The translations under genes were made by a program, and so were the position numbers. Shown piece after piece: positions 17,096-25,502 of a DNA stretch of 64,000 nucleotides (its first letter is position 1; the number at the start of each line of letters is the position of its first letter). The notes below the pieces were generated by a model. The model ran no database searches and had not been told where the DNA came from. It saw nothing but the letters and a program-made list of their open reading frames with translations. The DNA is from Thermobaculum terrenum ATCC BAA-798 (lineage in GTDB: Bacteria > Chloroflexota > Chloroflexia > Thermobaculales > Thermobaculaceae), in the NCBI RefSeq assembly GCF_000025005.1, contig NC_013526.1, positions 620,001-684,000 on the forward strand. The letters run 5' to 3'.

Positions 17096-18140
17096 GCCTT
17101 ATCTCCATCACCTCGGGGTTCAGCACATGCTGCAGAGTCTCGCCTCGCAGGTAGCGGCCCACTTGCACGGCGGCGAGCCTAGCCGCCCGCTTGGCGGTCT
17201 CCCTTGTAGCTCCGGCGATGTGGGGCGAGACCACTACCCTGGGCATTGTAAGCAGCGGCGAATCCGGGGGTAAAGGCTCCTCAGGGAATACATCCAGTGC
17301 GGCTGCCCACAGGTGACCGCTCTCCAGCGCCTCGATGAGCGCCGAGTAGTCCAGCAGTCCTCCCCTGGCGGTGTTCACGAGGGCCGAGCCCCTGGGCATC
17401 AGCTGGATCTCATGCCGTCCTATGAGCCCTGCTGTCTCCGAGGTCAGCCGCGCGTGCAGGCTCACGACCCTGGAGCTCCGGAGCAGCTCCTCCAGGGAGG
17501 TCCTCGCCGCCCCGACCGCGCGCACCTCCTCGTCCGTCACGTACGGGTCGTGCACCAGCACTTGGGCGCCCAGCGCGGTCAGCGCCCTGGCCACTATGCG
17601 GCCTATCGCGCCGAAGCCCACCAGCCCCACGGTGCTGCCCCCGAGCTCGAAGCCGGCCTCCTCGTAGGCGTACAGGTCTCCCCGCCAGCGGCCGCCCACG
17701 AGGCTGGAGTGCGCCTCCGCGATCCTCCGGACGGCGGCCAGGATCATCCCGAGGGCGTACTCCGCGGCGGCCTGCGCGTTCCTCCCGGGGATGTTGCACA
17801 CCACCACGCCGTGGCGCGTAGCGGCCTCCAGGTTGACGTTGACAGGTCCGCCCCTTGTGACGACCACCAATCGCAGGGAGTCGGCCGCAGCGAACACGCG
17901 GGCCGTCAGAGGGGCCATTTCCGTAACGACGATCTCCTTACCTTGGATATGAGCGAGCACGTCCTCTTCACTGCCCGAGGCCTCGTCCACCTCCGCGACA
18001 CGACCGAAGGGCTCAATGGGCCAGGAGAGCTCCACGGCCGTCGTGCTCACCTGCTTACCCACCTCCTCCCGCAAGGCCTCCTCCAGCAGGGCACACCGGA
18101 CGAACTTATCTCCCAATAGCAGTACCGTTCTAGCAGACAT
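17079..18140 (-). CDS. D-isomer-specific 2-hydroxyacid dehydrogenase family protein
   Basis: 353 residues with the SerA/PdxB-type NAD-binding domain. The Rossmann motif is VGLVGFGAIGRIVAR, VNTARGGLLDYSALIEAL follows, and the catalytic Arg, Glu and His fall in the family's usual places, with His in VVSPHIAGAT. The substrate is a 2-hydroxy acid or its keto form, perhaps a sugar acid or phospho-sugar acid from the same pathway. Start ATG at 18140 overlaps the RpiB-like gene stop (TGATG), indicating coupled translation. Closely related enzymes cannot be separated by eye, so no substrate is proposed. Confidence 0.85.
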   Translation of the reverse strand: MSARTVLLLGDKFVRCALLEEALREEVGKQVSTTAVELSWPIEPFGRVAEVDEASGSEEDVLAHIQGKEIVVTEMAPLTARVFAAADSLRLVVVTRGGPVNVNLEAATRHGVVVCNIPGRNAQAAAEYALGMILAAVRRIAEAHSSLVGGRWRGDLYAYEEAGFELGGSTVGLVGFGAIGRIVARALTALGAQVLVHDPYVTDEEVRAVGAARTSLEELLRSSRVVSLHARLTSETAGLIGRHEIQLMPRGSALVNTARGGLLDYSALIEALESGHLWAAALDVFPEEPLPPDSPLLTMPRVVVSPHIAGATRETAKRAARLAAVQVGRYLRGETLQHVLNPEVMEIRHADRR

Positions 18141-18631
18141 CAGCTATCGCCTCCGGAATTGGTCAGGTGCCCCTGCTCGTAATCGCATATCAGCTGGATC
18201 TTGTGCGCCGACGGGGAGCTGGGGTCGAACTCGTACGTGAGCCACTGACGGACCACATACCAGGCCAACTCCGGTCCCACCACCCTTGCGCCTAGGCAGA
18301 GCACCTGGCAGTTGTTGGACAGGACCGACCTCTCGACCGAGTAGGGATCGTACGCCACCGTCGCCCTGACCCCACGCACCTTGTTGGCGGATATCGCCAT
18401 CCCTATGCCGGTCCCGCACACCAAGACGGCGCGATCGATGGCTCCGCTGGCCACCGCCTCCGCCACCTGGATCCCCACGCGGGGGTACTCGCAGCTGTCG
18501 GAGGGATCGCCCACCCCGAAGTCCACCACCTCGGCCACCCTGGGATGGTCCCGCAGCCTGTCTCGGATGAGGTTCTTCAGCTCGGCTCCCAGCCCATCGG
18601 CCCCTACACCTACCACATAACGCCTTGCCAT
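18140..18631 (-). CDS. RpiB/LacAB-family sugar-phosphate isomerase, probably tetrose-4-phosphate type
   Basis: 163 residues. The catalytic loop VCGTGIGMAISANK keeps the proton-transfer Cys (C72) and T74. Two ribose-phosphate isomerase features are missing. The DH pair of the first loop (GCDH in E. coli RpiB) reads GVGAD here, and the ring-opening His98 is Ser (S105 in VLSNNCQV). A tetrose 4-phosphate cannot close a furanose ring, so it would not need that His. From memory, EryI-type D-erythrose-4-phosphate isomerases carry the same SNN pattern. With DhaK and DhaL alongside, an erythrulose-4-phosphate/erythrose-4-phosphate isomerase is the best guess. ATG at 18631 has GGAGGTGG upstream. The TTG at 18646 would give a weaker start. 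Confidence 0.8.
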   Translation of the reverse strand: MARRYVVGVGADGLGAELKNLIRDRLRDHPRVAEVVDFGVGDPSDSCEYPRVGIQVAEAVASGAIDRAVLVCGTGIGMAISANKVRGVRATVAYDPYSVERSVLSNNCQVLCLGARVVGPELAWYVVRQWLTYEFDPSSPSAHKIQLICDYEQGHLTNSGGDS

Positions 18632-18650
18632 ACATTCCACCTCCAATGTC

Positions 18651-19274
18651 CTACGCGGGCAGCGCCGGCTCGACGGCCCGCAAGATGTACGTCAGCGACA
18701 CGGCGCCGGGGTCCGGATGGCCCAGCCCCCGCGCACCCAGCCTGGAGGACCGGCCCTTGCGGGCCACCAGGCCGGCCGTGGCCCGCGCCGCCTCCTCCGC
18801 CACGGGCAGCGCCTGCCTCCAGGCAGATCGCAGGTCCTGGCCGCCGCGCACGCCCTCTTCCAGGGCCTCGACGAACGGCACCAGCGCGTCCAGCAGGGTT
18901 TTGTCCCCCGGTTGGGCCTTGCCCAGCTGCTGGATGGCCTCGATGGCGTCGCGCAGCCCCTGCACGAACTGCGGGGGATCGACCCGTCCCGAGGCCGCCA
19001 GCCGCTTGCCCAGGGCGACCAGCAGCACCCCGTAGATGGCGCCCGAGGCGCCGCCCGCGGCGTCCGCGAACGCCGTGCCCGCCTGCATGAGGGCCTCCCC
19101 AGGCTCATCGGCCACAGCGGCCTCCACGGCGGCCGTCAGCCCGCGCACCATGCCCGCGCCGTGGTCGCCGTCGCCGGCGGCAGCGTCCAGCCTCCCAAGC
19201 TCATCCTCCTTGGATTCCAACACGGTCAGCGCGCGCTTGAGGGCCGCGCGCACCCACTTGCCGTCCTCGCTCAT
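18651..19274 (-). CDS. dhaL: DhaL-type ADP/ATP-binding subunit of a dihydroxyacetone/tetrulose kinase
   Basis: 207 residues matching DhaL. The nucleotide/Mg site AAAGDGDHGAGM (about 32-43) carries the conserved Asp pair and His, with DAAGGASGAIYG and GDKTLLDALVP downstream. DhaL holds the nucleotide that phosphorylates the ketose bound covalently by DhaK. The ATG at 19274 overlaps the DhaK stop (ATGA) and has GGAGGTGA upstream; the longer frame is not coding. In PTS-type systems DhaL keeps bound ADP and is recharged by DhaM, but no DhaM or PTS gene lies here. Confidence 0.9.
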   Translation of the reverse strand: MSEDGKWVRAALKRALTVLESKEDELGRLDAAAGDGDHGAGMVRGLTAAVEAAVADEPGEALMQAGTAFADAAGGASGAIYGVLLVALGKRLAASGRVDPPQFVQGLRDAIEAIQQLGKAQPGDKTLLDALVPFVEALEEGVRGGQDLRSAWRQALPVAEEAARATAGLVARKGRSSRLGARGLGHPDPGAVSLTYILRAVEPALPA

Positions 19275-20278
19275 CTCTTCACCTCCCAGATCATTGCGGG
19301 GGTACGGGCGGGGGCATCGTGCAGCTCCCGCAGCTCCTCGTCCAGCCACAGGAAGGTCAACGAGCATCCGGCCATGTCGAGGGAGGTCACGTACTCCCCT
19401 ACGAGCGGGTGATGTATCCGGAGCCCCGCGCGCTCCACCAGCTCGGAGACGTACCTGTACAGGACGAACAGCTCCTCGTACTTGGTGCTGCCCAGGCCGT
19501 TGAGCATGAGGGCCACGGTGCCATCGGCATCGGGAGGTGCCTCCTCGAGGAGCTTGCCCACCAGCAGCCGGGCCAGCTCAGGCGCCGGCAGCAGCTCGGA
19601 GGTCGACACCCCGGGCTCGCCGTGGATGCCCAGCCCGAACTCCATCCTCCCAGGGTCCACCCTGAACAGCGGCTCCGACTTGCCGGGCAGCGTGCATCCC
19701 CCGAAGGCCACCCCGACCGTGCGGGTGTGGTCGTTGGCCTTCCGTGCCAGCCGCTCTACCTCGTCCAGGGGATCGCCCCTGTGGGCGCTGGCGCCCGCGA
19801 CCTTGAACACGTAGAGGTCGCCGGCGATGCCTCGCCTGTCCTCCCTCTGCTCGGGAGGGGCCGAGGCGACGTCGTCGGTGACCAGGACGGTGCGCACGTC
19901 GATGCCCTCGCTCTCGCACCGCATCTCCGCCAGGCCGAAGTGCATGACGTCGCCGCTGTAGTTCCCGAAGGAGTAGACCACGCCGGCGCCGCCCTCCACG
20001 GCCTTGGTGCAGCGATAGACCTGCTCGGCCGAGGGACTCGTGAAGATGTCGCCGATCACCGCGGCGTCGGCCAGGCCCTCACCCACGAGCCCGCAGAAGG
20101 CCGGGTAGTGCCCGGAGCCTCCGCCGATGATCAGCGCCACCTTGCCCTTGACGGGCGCGCGGCTGCTCATCACGGCGGAGGCGTTGGGCACCCGGCGCAC
20201 GCGGTCTCGGTGGGCGCGGACGAACCCCTCGATCATGTCCTCCTTGAATCCTCGCGGGTCGTTGTAGATGTGCGTCAC
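19271..20278 (-). CDS. dhaK: DhaK-type ketose-binding subunit of a dihydroxyacetone/tetrulose kinase
   Basis: 335 residues with all DhaK landmarks: IGGGSGHYPAF (about 51-61), GDIFTSPSAEQV (about 76-87) and FGLGIHGEPG (205-213), whose H209 should form the covalent hemiaminal with the substrate carbonyl. Start is GTG at 20278, overlapping the HAD stop, with a strong AAGGAGGT; the longer frame upstream is shadow. It works with DhaL to phosphorylate dihydroxyacetone or a C4 ketose such as erythrulose. The adjoining RpiB-like isomerase argues for a tetrulose. Known erythrulose kinases of mycobacteria are DhaK relatives, which supports but does not prove this. Confidence 0.92.
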   Translation of the reverse strand: MTHIYNDPRGFKEDMIEGFVRAHRDRVRRVPNASAVMSSRAPVKGKVALIIGGGSGHYPAFCGLVGEGLADAAVIGDIFTSPSAEQVYRCTKAVEGGAGVVYSFGNYSGDVMHFGLAEMRCESEGIDVRTVLVTDDVASAPPEQREDRRGIAGDLYVFKVAGASAHRGDPLDEVERLARKANDHTRTVGVAFGGCTLPGKSEPLFRVDPGRMEFGLGIHGEPGVSTSELLPAPELARLLVGKLLEEAPPDADGTVALMLNGLGSTKYEELFVLYRYVSELVERAGLRIHHPLVGEYVTSLDMAGCSLTFLWLDEELRELHDAPARTPAMIWEVKR

Positions 20279-20991
20279 GCTTGACCTCCTTGGTTGGAAA
20301 ATGTGGGCGACCCAGGTGCAGCGCACAGCAGCTGCAGGATCAGGTCCTTGACTTGCCAGAAGGAATCGGCCACGTAGCGGGCCAGGGAGAGCACCGCCTG
20401 GTCGGGCGGGTACTTCCGGTTGGGCAGCGCGATGACCAGCAGGCCGGCGCGCGCGGCAGCCCGGATGCCGTTGTTGGAGTCCTCGACCGCCACGCACTCC
20501 TCCGGGGCCACTCCCAGGCGGGCCGCCGCCTCCAGGTAGACGTCCGGCCAGGGCTTGCCCCTGGGGACCTCCTCGCTGGAGGTCACGGCCCGGAAGCACT
20601 GGGCCAGGCCGTTGTGCTCCAGGATGGCCTGGATGAGGGCCTTGGGCGCCGAGGAGGCCACGGCCAAGGGCACCCCGCGCTCGGCCAGCTCCTGGAGGCA
20701 CTCACGCACCCCGGGGAGCATCTCCACCCGGCCGTCCTCCAGCGCCTCGTGCATCCCGGAGACCACCCCGTGCGCGACCGCGGCGGCGGGGAGCTCTCCC
20801 CCGAGCTTGGCGGAGAGGTAGCTGGACCACTCGTGCAGGTTCATGCCCTGCACGCTCAGCGTGTCCTGCCGCGTCCACGTCACGCCGTGGCTGGAGCAGT
20901 AGCGCACCCACATCTCCTCCCACAGATGCTCGGTGTCCACCAGCACGCCGTCCATATCGCACACCACCGCCCGCAACCGCTTGTCAGCCAC
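20275..20991 (-). CDS. HAD-superfamily phosphatase (beta-phosphoglucomutase-like)
   Basis: 238 residues of the HAD subfamily I type. Motif I is VVCDMDGVLVDTE with the nucleophile and acid Asp pair, motif II is VASSAPK, motif III is the Lys in PRGKPWPDVY, and motif IV is VAVEDSNNGI. A helical cap lies between motifs I and II. It probably removes phosphate from a small sugar phosphate, perhaps clearing toxic intermediates. GTG at 20991 overlaps the end of the DeoR gene. About 30 residues at the C-terminus, after VADSFWQVKDL, are unlike the family. Confidence 0.85.
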   Translation of the reverse strand: MADKRLRAVVCDMDGVLVDTEHLWEEMWVRYCSSHGVTWTRQDTLSVQGMNLHEWSSYLSAKLGGELPAAAVAHGVVSGMHEALEDGRVEMLPGVRECLQELAERGVPLAVASSAPKALIQAILEHNGLAQCFRAVTSSEEVPRGKPWPDVYLEAAARLGVAPEECVAVEDSNNGIRAAARAGLLVIALPNRKYPPDQAVLSLARYVADSFWQVKDLILQLLCAAPGSPTFSNQGGQA

Positions 20992-21847
20992 CTGCCACCT
21001 CCACGATCTCGAAGTGAATGCCCTCCTTGCGGAGCTCTGCCGGGATGTCGGGGTCCACGCCGCTGTCCAGGATCACCAGGTCGAACGCCTCCAGGGGCGC
21101 CAGCTTGTGCAGGGCCGTGCGGTGGAACTTGTTGTGGTCCGCCAGCAGCACCTTGGTCTTGGAGGAGCGCATCATCGCCTGCTTGACGACGACGATCTCC
21201 TGCTCCTGATGGAAGGCGATGCCGTCGGCGATCGCGCTCACGGAGCCGAAGAAGATATCCGCCCGTAGGGACTCGATCGCGCTGGTGCATACGATGCCGT
21301 TGAAGGAGTCGTGGCTGGGCGTGTACTCTCCTCCCAGCGCTATCAGCCGGAGGCCCTTGACCGGCGCCAGCTCCTTGATGATTGCTAGGAAGTTGGTGAT
21401 CACCGTCAAGGGCACCAGCTGGGGCAGGAGCCTGGCCAGGTGCAGGGCCGACGTGGAGTCGTCCAGCATCACGACCTGTCCGGGCTCGATCAGCTCGACC
21501 GCCCTGCGGGCTATCGCCTCCTTCTCGGCCTGGGCGGTGGTGAGCCTGTACCGGACGTTGCTCTCGAACACGCTGGACGGCTGCGTGGTGGCGTAGCCCC
21601 GCAGCTTGCGGAGGATCCCCTGTCGCTCCAGCTCGTCGAGGTCCCTGTGGATCGTCATCAGGCTGACGTTGAACATCTCGGCCAGCTTCTTGGCGCTCAC
21701 CTGCCCGTGCTGGATGACGTACTCGGCGATCTGCTCCTGGCGCAGGCTGGGGGCCAGGGACCGCTCGCTGGCCGCCTCCCTGTCTCGGAGGCCGTCCAGG
21801 GCCACCAAGTGCTCTTCCTCCGGGCGCTCTCCGTCGTTGTCGTTCAC
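20984..21847 (-). CDS. DeoR-family transcriptional regulator
   Basis: 287 residues. The N-terminal winged helix-turn-helix reads RQEQIAEYVIQHGQVSAKKL followed by FNVSLMTIHRDLDELE, after a hydrophilic 35-residue leader that is longer than usual. The C-terminal domain is of the DeoR phospho-sugar sensor type (VMLDDSTSALHLA, IALGGEY, ADIFFGS-A, LLADHNKF). GTG at 21847 has GAGGTG upstream. It heads the catabolic operon and faces the importer operon across about 310 bases with several inverted repeats. It most likely represses both operons until a sugar phosphate appears. Confidence 0.9.
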   Translation of the reverse strand: MNDNDGERPEEEHLVALDGLRDREAASERSLAPSLRQEQIAEYVIQHGQVSAKKLAEMFNVSLMTIHRDLDELERQGILRKLRGYATTQPSSVFESNVRYRLTTAQAEKEAIARRAVELIEPGQVVMLDDSTSALHLARLLPQLVPLTVITNFLAIIKELAPVKGLRLIALGGEYTPSHDSFNGIVCTSAIESLRADIFFGSVSAIADGIAFHQEQEIVVVKQAMMRSSKTKVLLADHNKFHRTALHKLAPLEAFDLVILDSGVDPDIPAELRKEGIHFEIVEVAGG

Positions 21848-21858
21848 GCTCTCACCTC

Positions 21859-21895
21859 GATTCTGTGACTTTGTATGTTATCATCACACGGAATC
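21859..21895. promoter_or_regulatory. Inverted repeat just upstream of the DeoR start (candidate operator)
   Basis: GATTC-TGTGA (21859-21868) faces TCACA-CG-GAATC (21884-21895). The arms match except for two extra bases on the right. It sits 12-48 bases upstream of the DeoR start, where an autoregulatory site would be expected. Confidence 0.45.
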
Positions 21896-21929
21896 TTAAC
21901 ACGAACCGCGGCGTTTTGCAACACCCGGA

Positions 21930-21947
21930 CGGGCCCTGGTGGGCCCG
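21930..21947. other. GC-rich hairpin in the divergent region
   Basis: CGGGCCC (21930-21936) and GGGCCCG (21941-21947) form a perfect 7-bp stem with loop TGGT. It separates the two divergent promoters and has no T-run. Confidence 0.35.
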
Positions 21948-21985
21948 AATGGGGCTTATAGGGGCCCAATCTCCCCGGCAGGGGC

Positions 21986-22014
21986 TTGCAAGCGCGCGGG
22001 GAGTGTGTTAACAT
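21986..22014 (+). promoter_or_regulatory. Predicted promoter of the polyol/tetrose importer operon
   Basis: TTGCAA (21986-21991), 17 bases, TAACAT (22009-22014). It is followed 17 bases later by a perfect inverted repeat, a normal place for a repressor to block transcription. Confidence 0.5.
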
Positions 22015-22030
22015 AGGGCTAACCGATGTT

Positions 22031-22055
22031 ATTTTCACATGAAAACTGTGAAAAT
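22031..22055. promoter_or_regulatory. Perfect 9-bp inverted repeat, candidate DeoR operator
   Basis: ATTTTCACA (22031-22039) and TGTGAAAAT (22047-22055) are exact reverse complements around a 7-base spacer. A further TGTGAA half-site follows directly. The TGTGA/TCACA core is shared with the repeat at 21859-21895, suggesting one regulator for both sides. Confidence 0.6.
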
Positions 22056-22156
22056 GTGAAGAACGAGGGAGGTGGTCAGTCAGGGCAGACGATGGACTAC
22101 GGCCAACAGTCAGGTGATCCTAACCCATACCTAGCACGCAGGAGGAGCATCAAGTG

Positions 22157-23644
22157 ATGGAGAAACCACAGCATAACCCGGCAGCTATCTCTCGTCGACA
22201 GTTCCTTAAGTGGACCGCCCTGGCGGGCACGGCCAGCGTGCTGGCCGCCTGCGGCGCCAACACGGGCAGCACGCCCACGCCCAGCAGCCAGCAGGCGGCC
22301 TCCAGCCCCGGCACGAGCTTGCCCACGCCCACCGTGGTGAGCTCCCAGCACCTGGGGTCCAACGCGTTCGATTGGCAGAAGTACAAGGGCACATCCCTCA
22401 AGCTGTTGCTCAACAAGCATCCCTACGCGGACGCCCTGGTGGCCGACCTGCAGACCTTCACCGACCTGACGGGCATCCGCGTTACCTACGATATATTCCC
22501 GGAGGACGTCTACTTCGACAAGGTCACGACCGCCCTCTCCAGCCGCTCCAGCCAGTACGACGCGCTGATGACCGGTGCCTACCAGACCTGGGTGTACGGC
22601 CCGGCCAACTGGCTGGTGGACCTGCGCCAGTACATCCAGGACGAGAACCTCACCAACCCCGACTTCGACGTGCAGGACTTCATCCCCAACATCCTCCACA
22701 GCGACTCCTGGAGCGGCAAGCCGGGAGAGGCCCCGGGCCAGGGCGACGCCAAGCAGTGGGCCCTGCCCTTCGGCTTCGAGCTCAACTGCCTCTCCTACAA
22801 CAAGCAGGTGTTCGCCAAGCACAAGCTGCAGGTGCCGCGCACCCTGCCGGAGATCATCGAGACGGCCGAGTACATCTCCAAGAAGGAGGCCAACATGTAC
22901 GGCATCGGCGTGCGGGGCTCGCGCTCCTGGGCCACGATCCACCCTGGCTTCCTGTCGGCCTACACCTGCTACCACGCCCGTGACTTCGACGACCACCTCA
23001 AGGCGGCGATGAACAGCCCACAGGCCGTTGAGATGACGAAGCTGTGGGTGCAGATGATCAAGAAGGGAGGTCCCCCGACCTGGACCCAGTACACCTGGTA
23101 CGAGGTGGGCAACGACCTGGGAGCCGGCAAGTCCGCCATGATCTACGACGCCGACATCCTGGGCTACTTCCAAAATAGGGGGACGAAGGCGGCCGGGCAC
23201 ATCGGCTGGGCGCCCGTGGCGGCCAACCCGGACGATCCCAAGGCCTACGCCAACGTCTGGATATGGTCCCTGGCCATGAGCAACTTCTCCAACCACAAGG
23301 AGGCCACCTGGTACTTCCTGCAGTGGGCCACCGGCAAGGCGCACCTGCTGAAGGGCGCCGTGGAGGGCGACCAGGTCGACCCGGTCAGGCACTCGGTGGC
23401 CAACCATCCCAAGGTGGTGGCCAAGCTGAAGCAGAAGTACCCCGGCTATCTGGAGTCCTTCAACCAGCTCATACCCAACTCCAAGATCTACTTCACCCCC
23501 CAGCCCCTCTTCTTCGACGTGACTACCGACTGGGCGGCCACCCTGCAGAAGATGGTGACCAGCGGGGCCGACGTCAAGGCCTCCCTGGACGAGCTGGCGG
23601 AGAGCATCAACAAGAAGATGGCCGACGCGGGCATCACCCAGTAG
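22157..23644 (+). CDS. Sugar/polyol-binding lipoprotein of ABC importer
   Basis: About 495 residues. The N-terminus has a Tat motif (SRRQFLKW) and lipobox SVLAAC, followed by a Ser/Thr/Pro linker to about residue 55. The binding domains show the CUT1 pattern (LPFGFELNCLSYNKQVF, GAGKSAMIYDADI, MSNFSNHKEATWYFLQWAT). ATG at 22157 or GTG at 22154 can use the GGAGGAG at 22140. The next genes are two permeases and two ATPases, the arrangement of glycerol/polyol importers such as GlpVPQST of rhizobia. With the catabolic genes opposite, a C3-C5 polyol or ketose is the likely cargo; this is inference. Confidence 0.9.
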   Translation: MEKPQHNPAAISRRQFLKWTALAGTASVLAACGANTGSTPTPSSQQAASSPGTSLPTPTVVSSQHLGSNAFDWQKYKGTSLKLLLNKHPYADALVADLQTFTDLTGIRVTYDIFPEDVYFDKVTTALSSRSSQYDALMTGAYQTWVYGPANWLVDLRQYIQDENLTNPDFDVQDFIPNILHSDSWSGKPGEAPGQGDAKQWALPFGFELNCLSYNKQVFAKHKLQVPRTLPEIIETAEYISKKEANMYGIGVRGSRSWATIHPGFLSAYTCYHARDFDDHLKAAMNSPQAVEMTKLWVQMIKKGGPPTWTQYTWYEVGNDLGAGKSAMIYDADILGYFQNRGTKAAGHIGWAPVAANPDDPKAYANVWIWSLAMSNFSNHKEATWYFLQWATGKAHLLKGAVEGDQVDPVRHSVANHPKVVAKLKQKYPGYLESFNQLIPNSKIYFTPQPLFFDVTTDWAATLQKMVTSGADVKASLDELAESINKKMADAGITQ

Positions 23645-23665
23645 GGCTAGGGGAAAGGAGGCATC

Positions 23666-24619
23666 ATGGCTCGCAGAGTGGCTACGACTAACCTGCAGGA
23701 GGGGGTGGCGGTGGCGGCCGCCCCGCCCACCCCGACCACGGCGGCCCGCGCGCGGTGGAGGCCCTATCTCCTGGTGGCGCCGTCCATCGTGCTGACGATC
23801 TGGGTGCTGTACCCCTTCGCCCAGAGCGTCTGGTACTCGCTGCACCACTACGTGCTCAGCCAGCCCTGGAGCAGGCCCTTCGTGGGCCTGCGCAACTACC
23901 AGAAGATCTTCACGGATCCGGACTTCCTCCACACGGTGGCGGTCACCCTGGAGTACACCCTCCTGGCGGTGGCCATCGAGCTGCTGCTGGGGATGCTGCT
24001 GGCGTTCCTGCTGAACAGGGACTCGCTGCTCACGAAGATCCTCAGGCCCCTGCTCATCCTCCCGCTGATGGTGGCGCCCGCCATCGGCAGCCTGATCTGG
24101 AAGCTGGAGACCAACCCCCAGTTCGGGTTCGTCAACTTCTTCATGAGCTTCATCGGGCAGAGGTACTTCCCCTGGGGATCCAGCCCCCGCACGGCGCTGC
24201 TCACCGTGGTGCTGGTCGACGTCTGGATCTTCACGCCGTTCATCGCCCTGCTGCTGTTGGCCGGGCTGCGCTCGCTGCCGCAGCAGCCGTTCGAGGCCGC
24301 GCGGCTGGACGGCGCCGGGGCCTGGTTCACCTTCCGGACGCTGACCCTGCCGATGTTGATGCCCTACATCCTCATAGCCGTGATGTTCCGCATCCTGGAC
24401 TCCCTGCAGCAGTTCGACATCATCTACGCGATGACTCAAGGCGGGCCAGGAGACACCCTGATGACCTTCCAGCTGCGCGCCTACCTGGAGGCGTTCACCT
24501 TCCTGCGGCTGAGCGAGTCGGCGGCGCTCATCCTGGTGCTGTGGGTCATCACGTACGCCATCAGCTACGTGATGGTGAGGTACTGGAACAGGGCGCGCGC
24601 CCACCTGCGGGGCGCTTGA
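23666..24619 (+). CDS. CUT1 ABC permease (UgpA/MalF type)
   Basis: 317 residues with six predicted helices after a 30-residue cytoplasmic tail. The EAA loop reads FEAARLDGAGAW, and TQGGPGD marks the usual loop before the last helices. It forms the channel with the next gene product. ATG at 23666 has AAAGGAGG upstream, 21 bases after the binding-protein stop. Confidence 0.9.
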   Translation: MARRVATTNLQEGVAVAAAPPTPTTAARARWRPYLLVAPSIVLTIWVLYPFAQSVWYSLHHYVLSQPWSRPFVGLRNYQKIFTDPDFLHTVAVTLEYTLLAVAIELLLGMLLAFLLNRDSLLTKILRPLLILPLMVAPAIGSLIWKLETNPQFGFVNFFMSFIGQRYFPWGSSPRTALLTVVLVDVWIFTPFIALLLLAGLRSLPQQPFEAARLDGAGAWFTFRTLTLPMLMPYILIAVMFRILDSLQQFDIIYAMTQGGPGDTLMTFQLRAYLEAFTFLRLSESAALILVLWVITYAISYVMVRYWNRARAHLRGA

Positions 24620-24653
24620 GCTCGAGGCAAGAGTATAGCAAGGAGGCGAAGGC

Positions 24654-25493
24654 ATGCGTAAATGGTTGGCCCACCTGGTGTTGATAGCCATCTACCTCTT
24701 CTTCCTGCTGCCCCTGTACTGGGTGGTGGCGATGTCCTTCATGACGAACCAGCAGATACTGACCTATCCACCCCAGTTCGCCTTCTCCCCCACCCTGGCC
24801 AACTACAAGGCCCTGGTGCTGGGGCAGCTGGGCGGTGGCGTGGGCACCCTGAAGGTAGACTATCTACACAACTTCATCAACAGCCTGATCGTCAGCTGCG
24901 GCGCGGTGGGGCTCTCGCTGGTCGCCGGGATACCGGCAGCTTACGCCCTCGCACGCTATCGATTCCGCGGCGCCGATAACTGGGCGTTCACCCTGCTGAG
25001 CTTCCGCTTCGCACCGGCGCTGCTGATCCTCATCCCCCTGCTGCAGATCTACCGGTCGGTGGGGCTGTACAACACCTACTGGGGCCTGATCCTGGCCTAC
25101 CAGCTGATCACCCTCCCCTTCATCGTCTGGATAGTCAGGGGCTACTTCGAGGACGTCTCGCCCGAGCTGGAGTTCGCCGCTCGCCTGGATGGCTACGGCT
25201 GGTGGCGCAGCTTCTGGCACGTGTCGCTGCCGCTGGTCAAGCCCGGGGTGGTGGCGGCGGCCCTGCTGGCCTTCATCTACGCCTGGAACAACTTCATCTT
25301 CGCGCTGGTGCTGGGCTCCAGCGACGTGCAGCCGGTGACCGTCGCCATGCTGTCCTTCATGACCGCCTCCGGCATACAATACGGCGTGATAGCCGCCGCG
25401 CTGGTCATCTCCGTGGTGCCGATCCTGCTGCTGGCGGTGTACGCGCAGCGCTTCCTGGTCAGGGGGCTGAGCATGGGCGCTATCAAGGGTTAG
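24654..25493 (+). CDS. CUT1 ABC permease (UgpE/MalG type)
   Basis: 279 residues and six helices. The EAA loop reads EFAARLDGYGWW, AWNNFIFAL precedes the last helices, and the C-terminus is VRGLSMGAIKG, typical of the second permease of this class. It pairs with the preceding permease. ATG at 24654 follows AAGGAGG. Confidence 0.9.
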   Translation: MRKWLAHLVLIAIYLFFLLPLYWVVAMSFMTNQQILTYPPQFAFSPTLANYKALVLGQLGGGVGTLKVDYLHNFINSLIVSCGAVGLSLVAGIPAAYALARYRFRGADNWAFTLLSFRFAPALLILIPLLQIYRSVGLYNTYWGLILAYQLITLPFIVWIVRGYFEDVSPELEFAARLDGYGWWRSFWHVSLPLVKPGVVAAALLAFIYAWNNFIFALVLGSSDVQPVTVAMLSFMTASGIQYGVIAAALVISVVPILLLAVYAQRFLVRGLSMGAIKG

Positions 25494-25502
25494 GAGAGAG
25501 CT

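Noticed and set aside
22097-24691. 864-residue open frame on the minus strand opposite the binding-protein and permease genes
   Set aside because: Rich in Gly, Gln, His, Val and Arg in the pattern of an antisense shadow in GC-rich DNA; it covers two clear genes on the other strand and has no recognisable motif.
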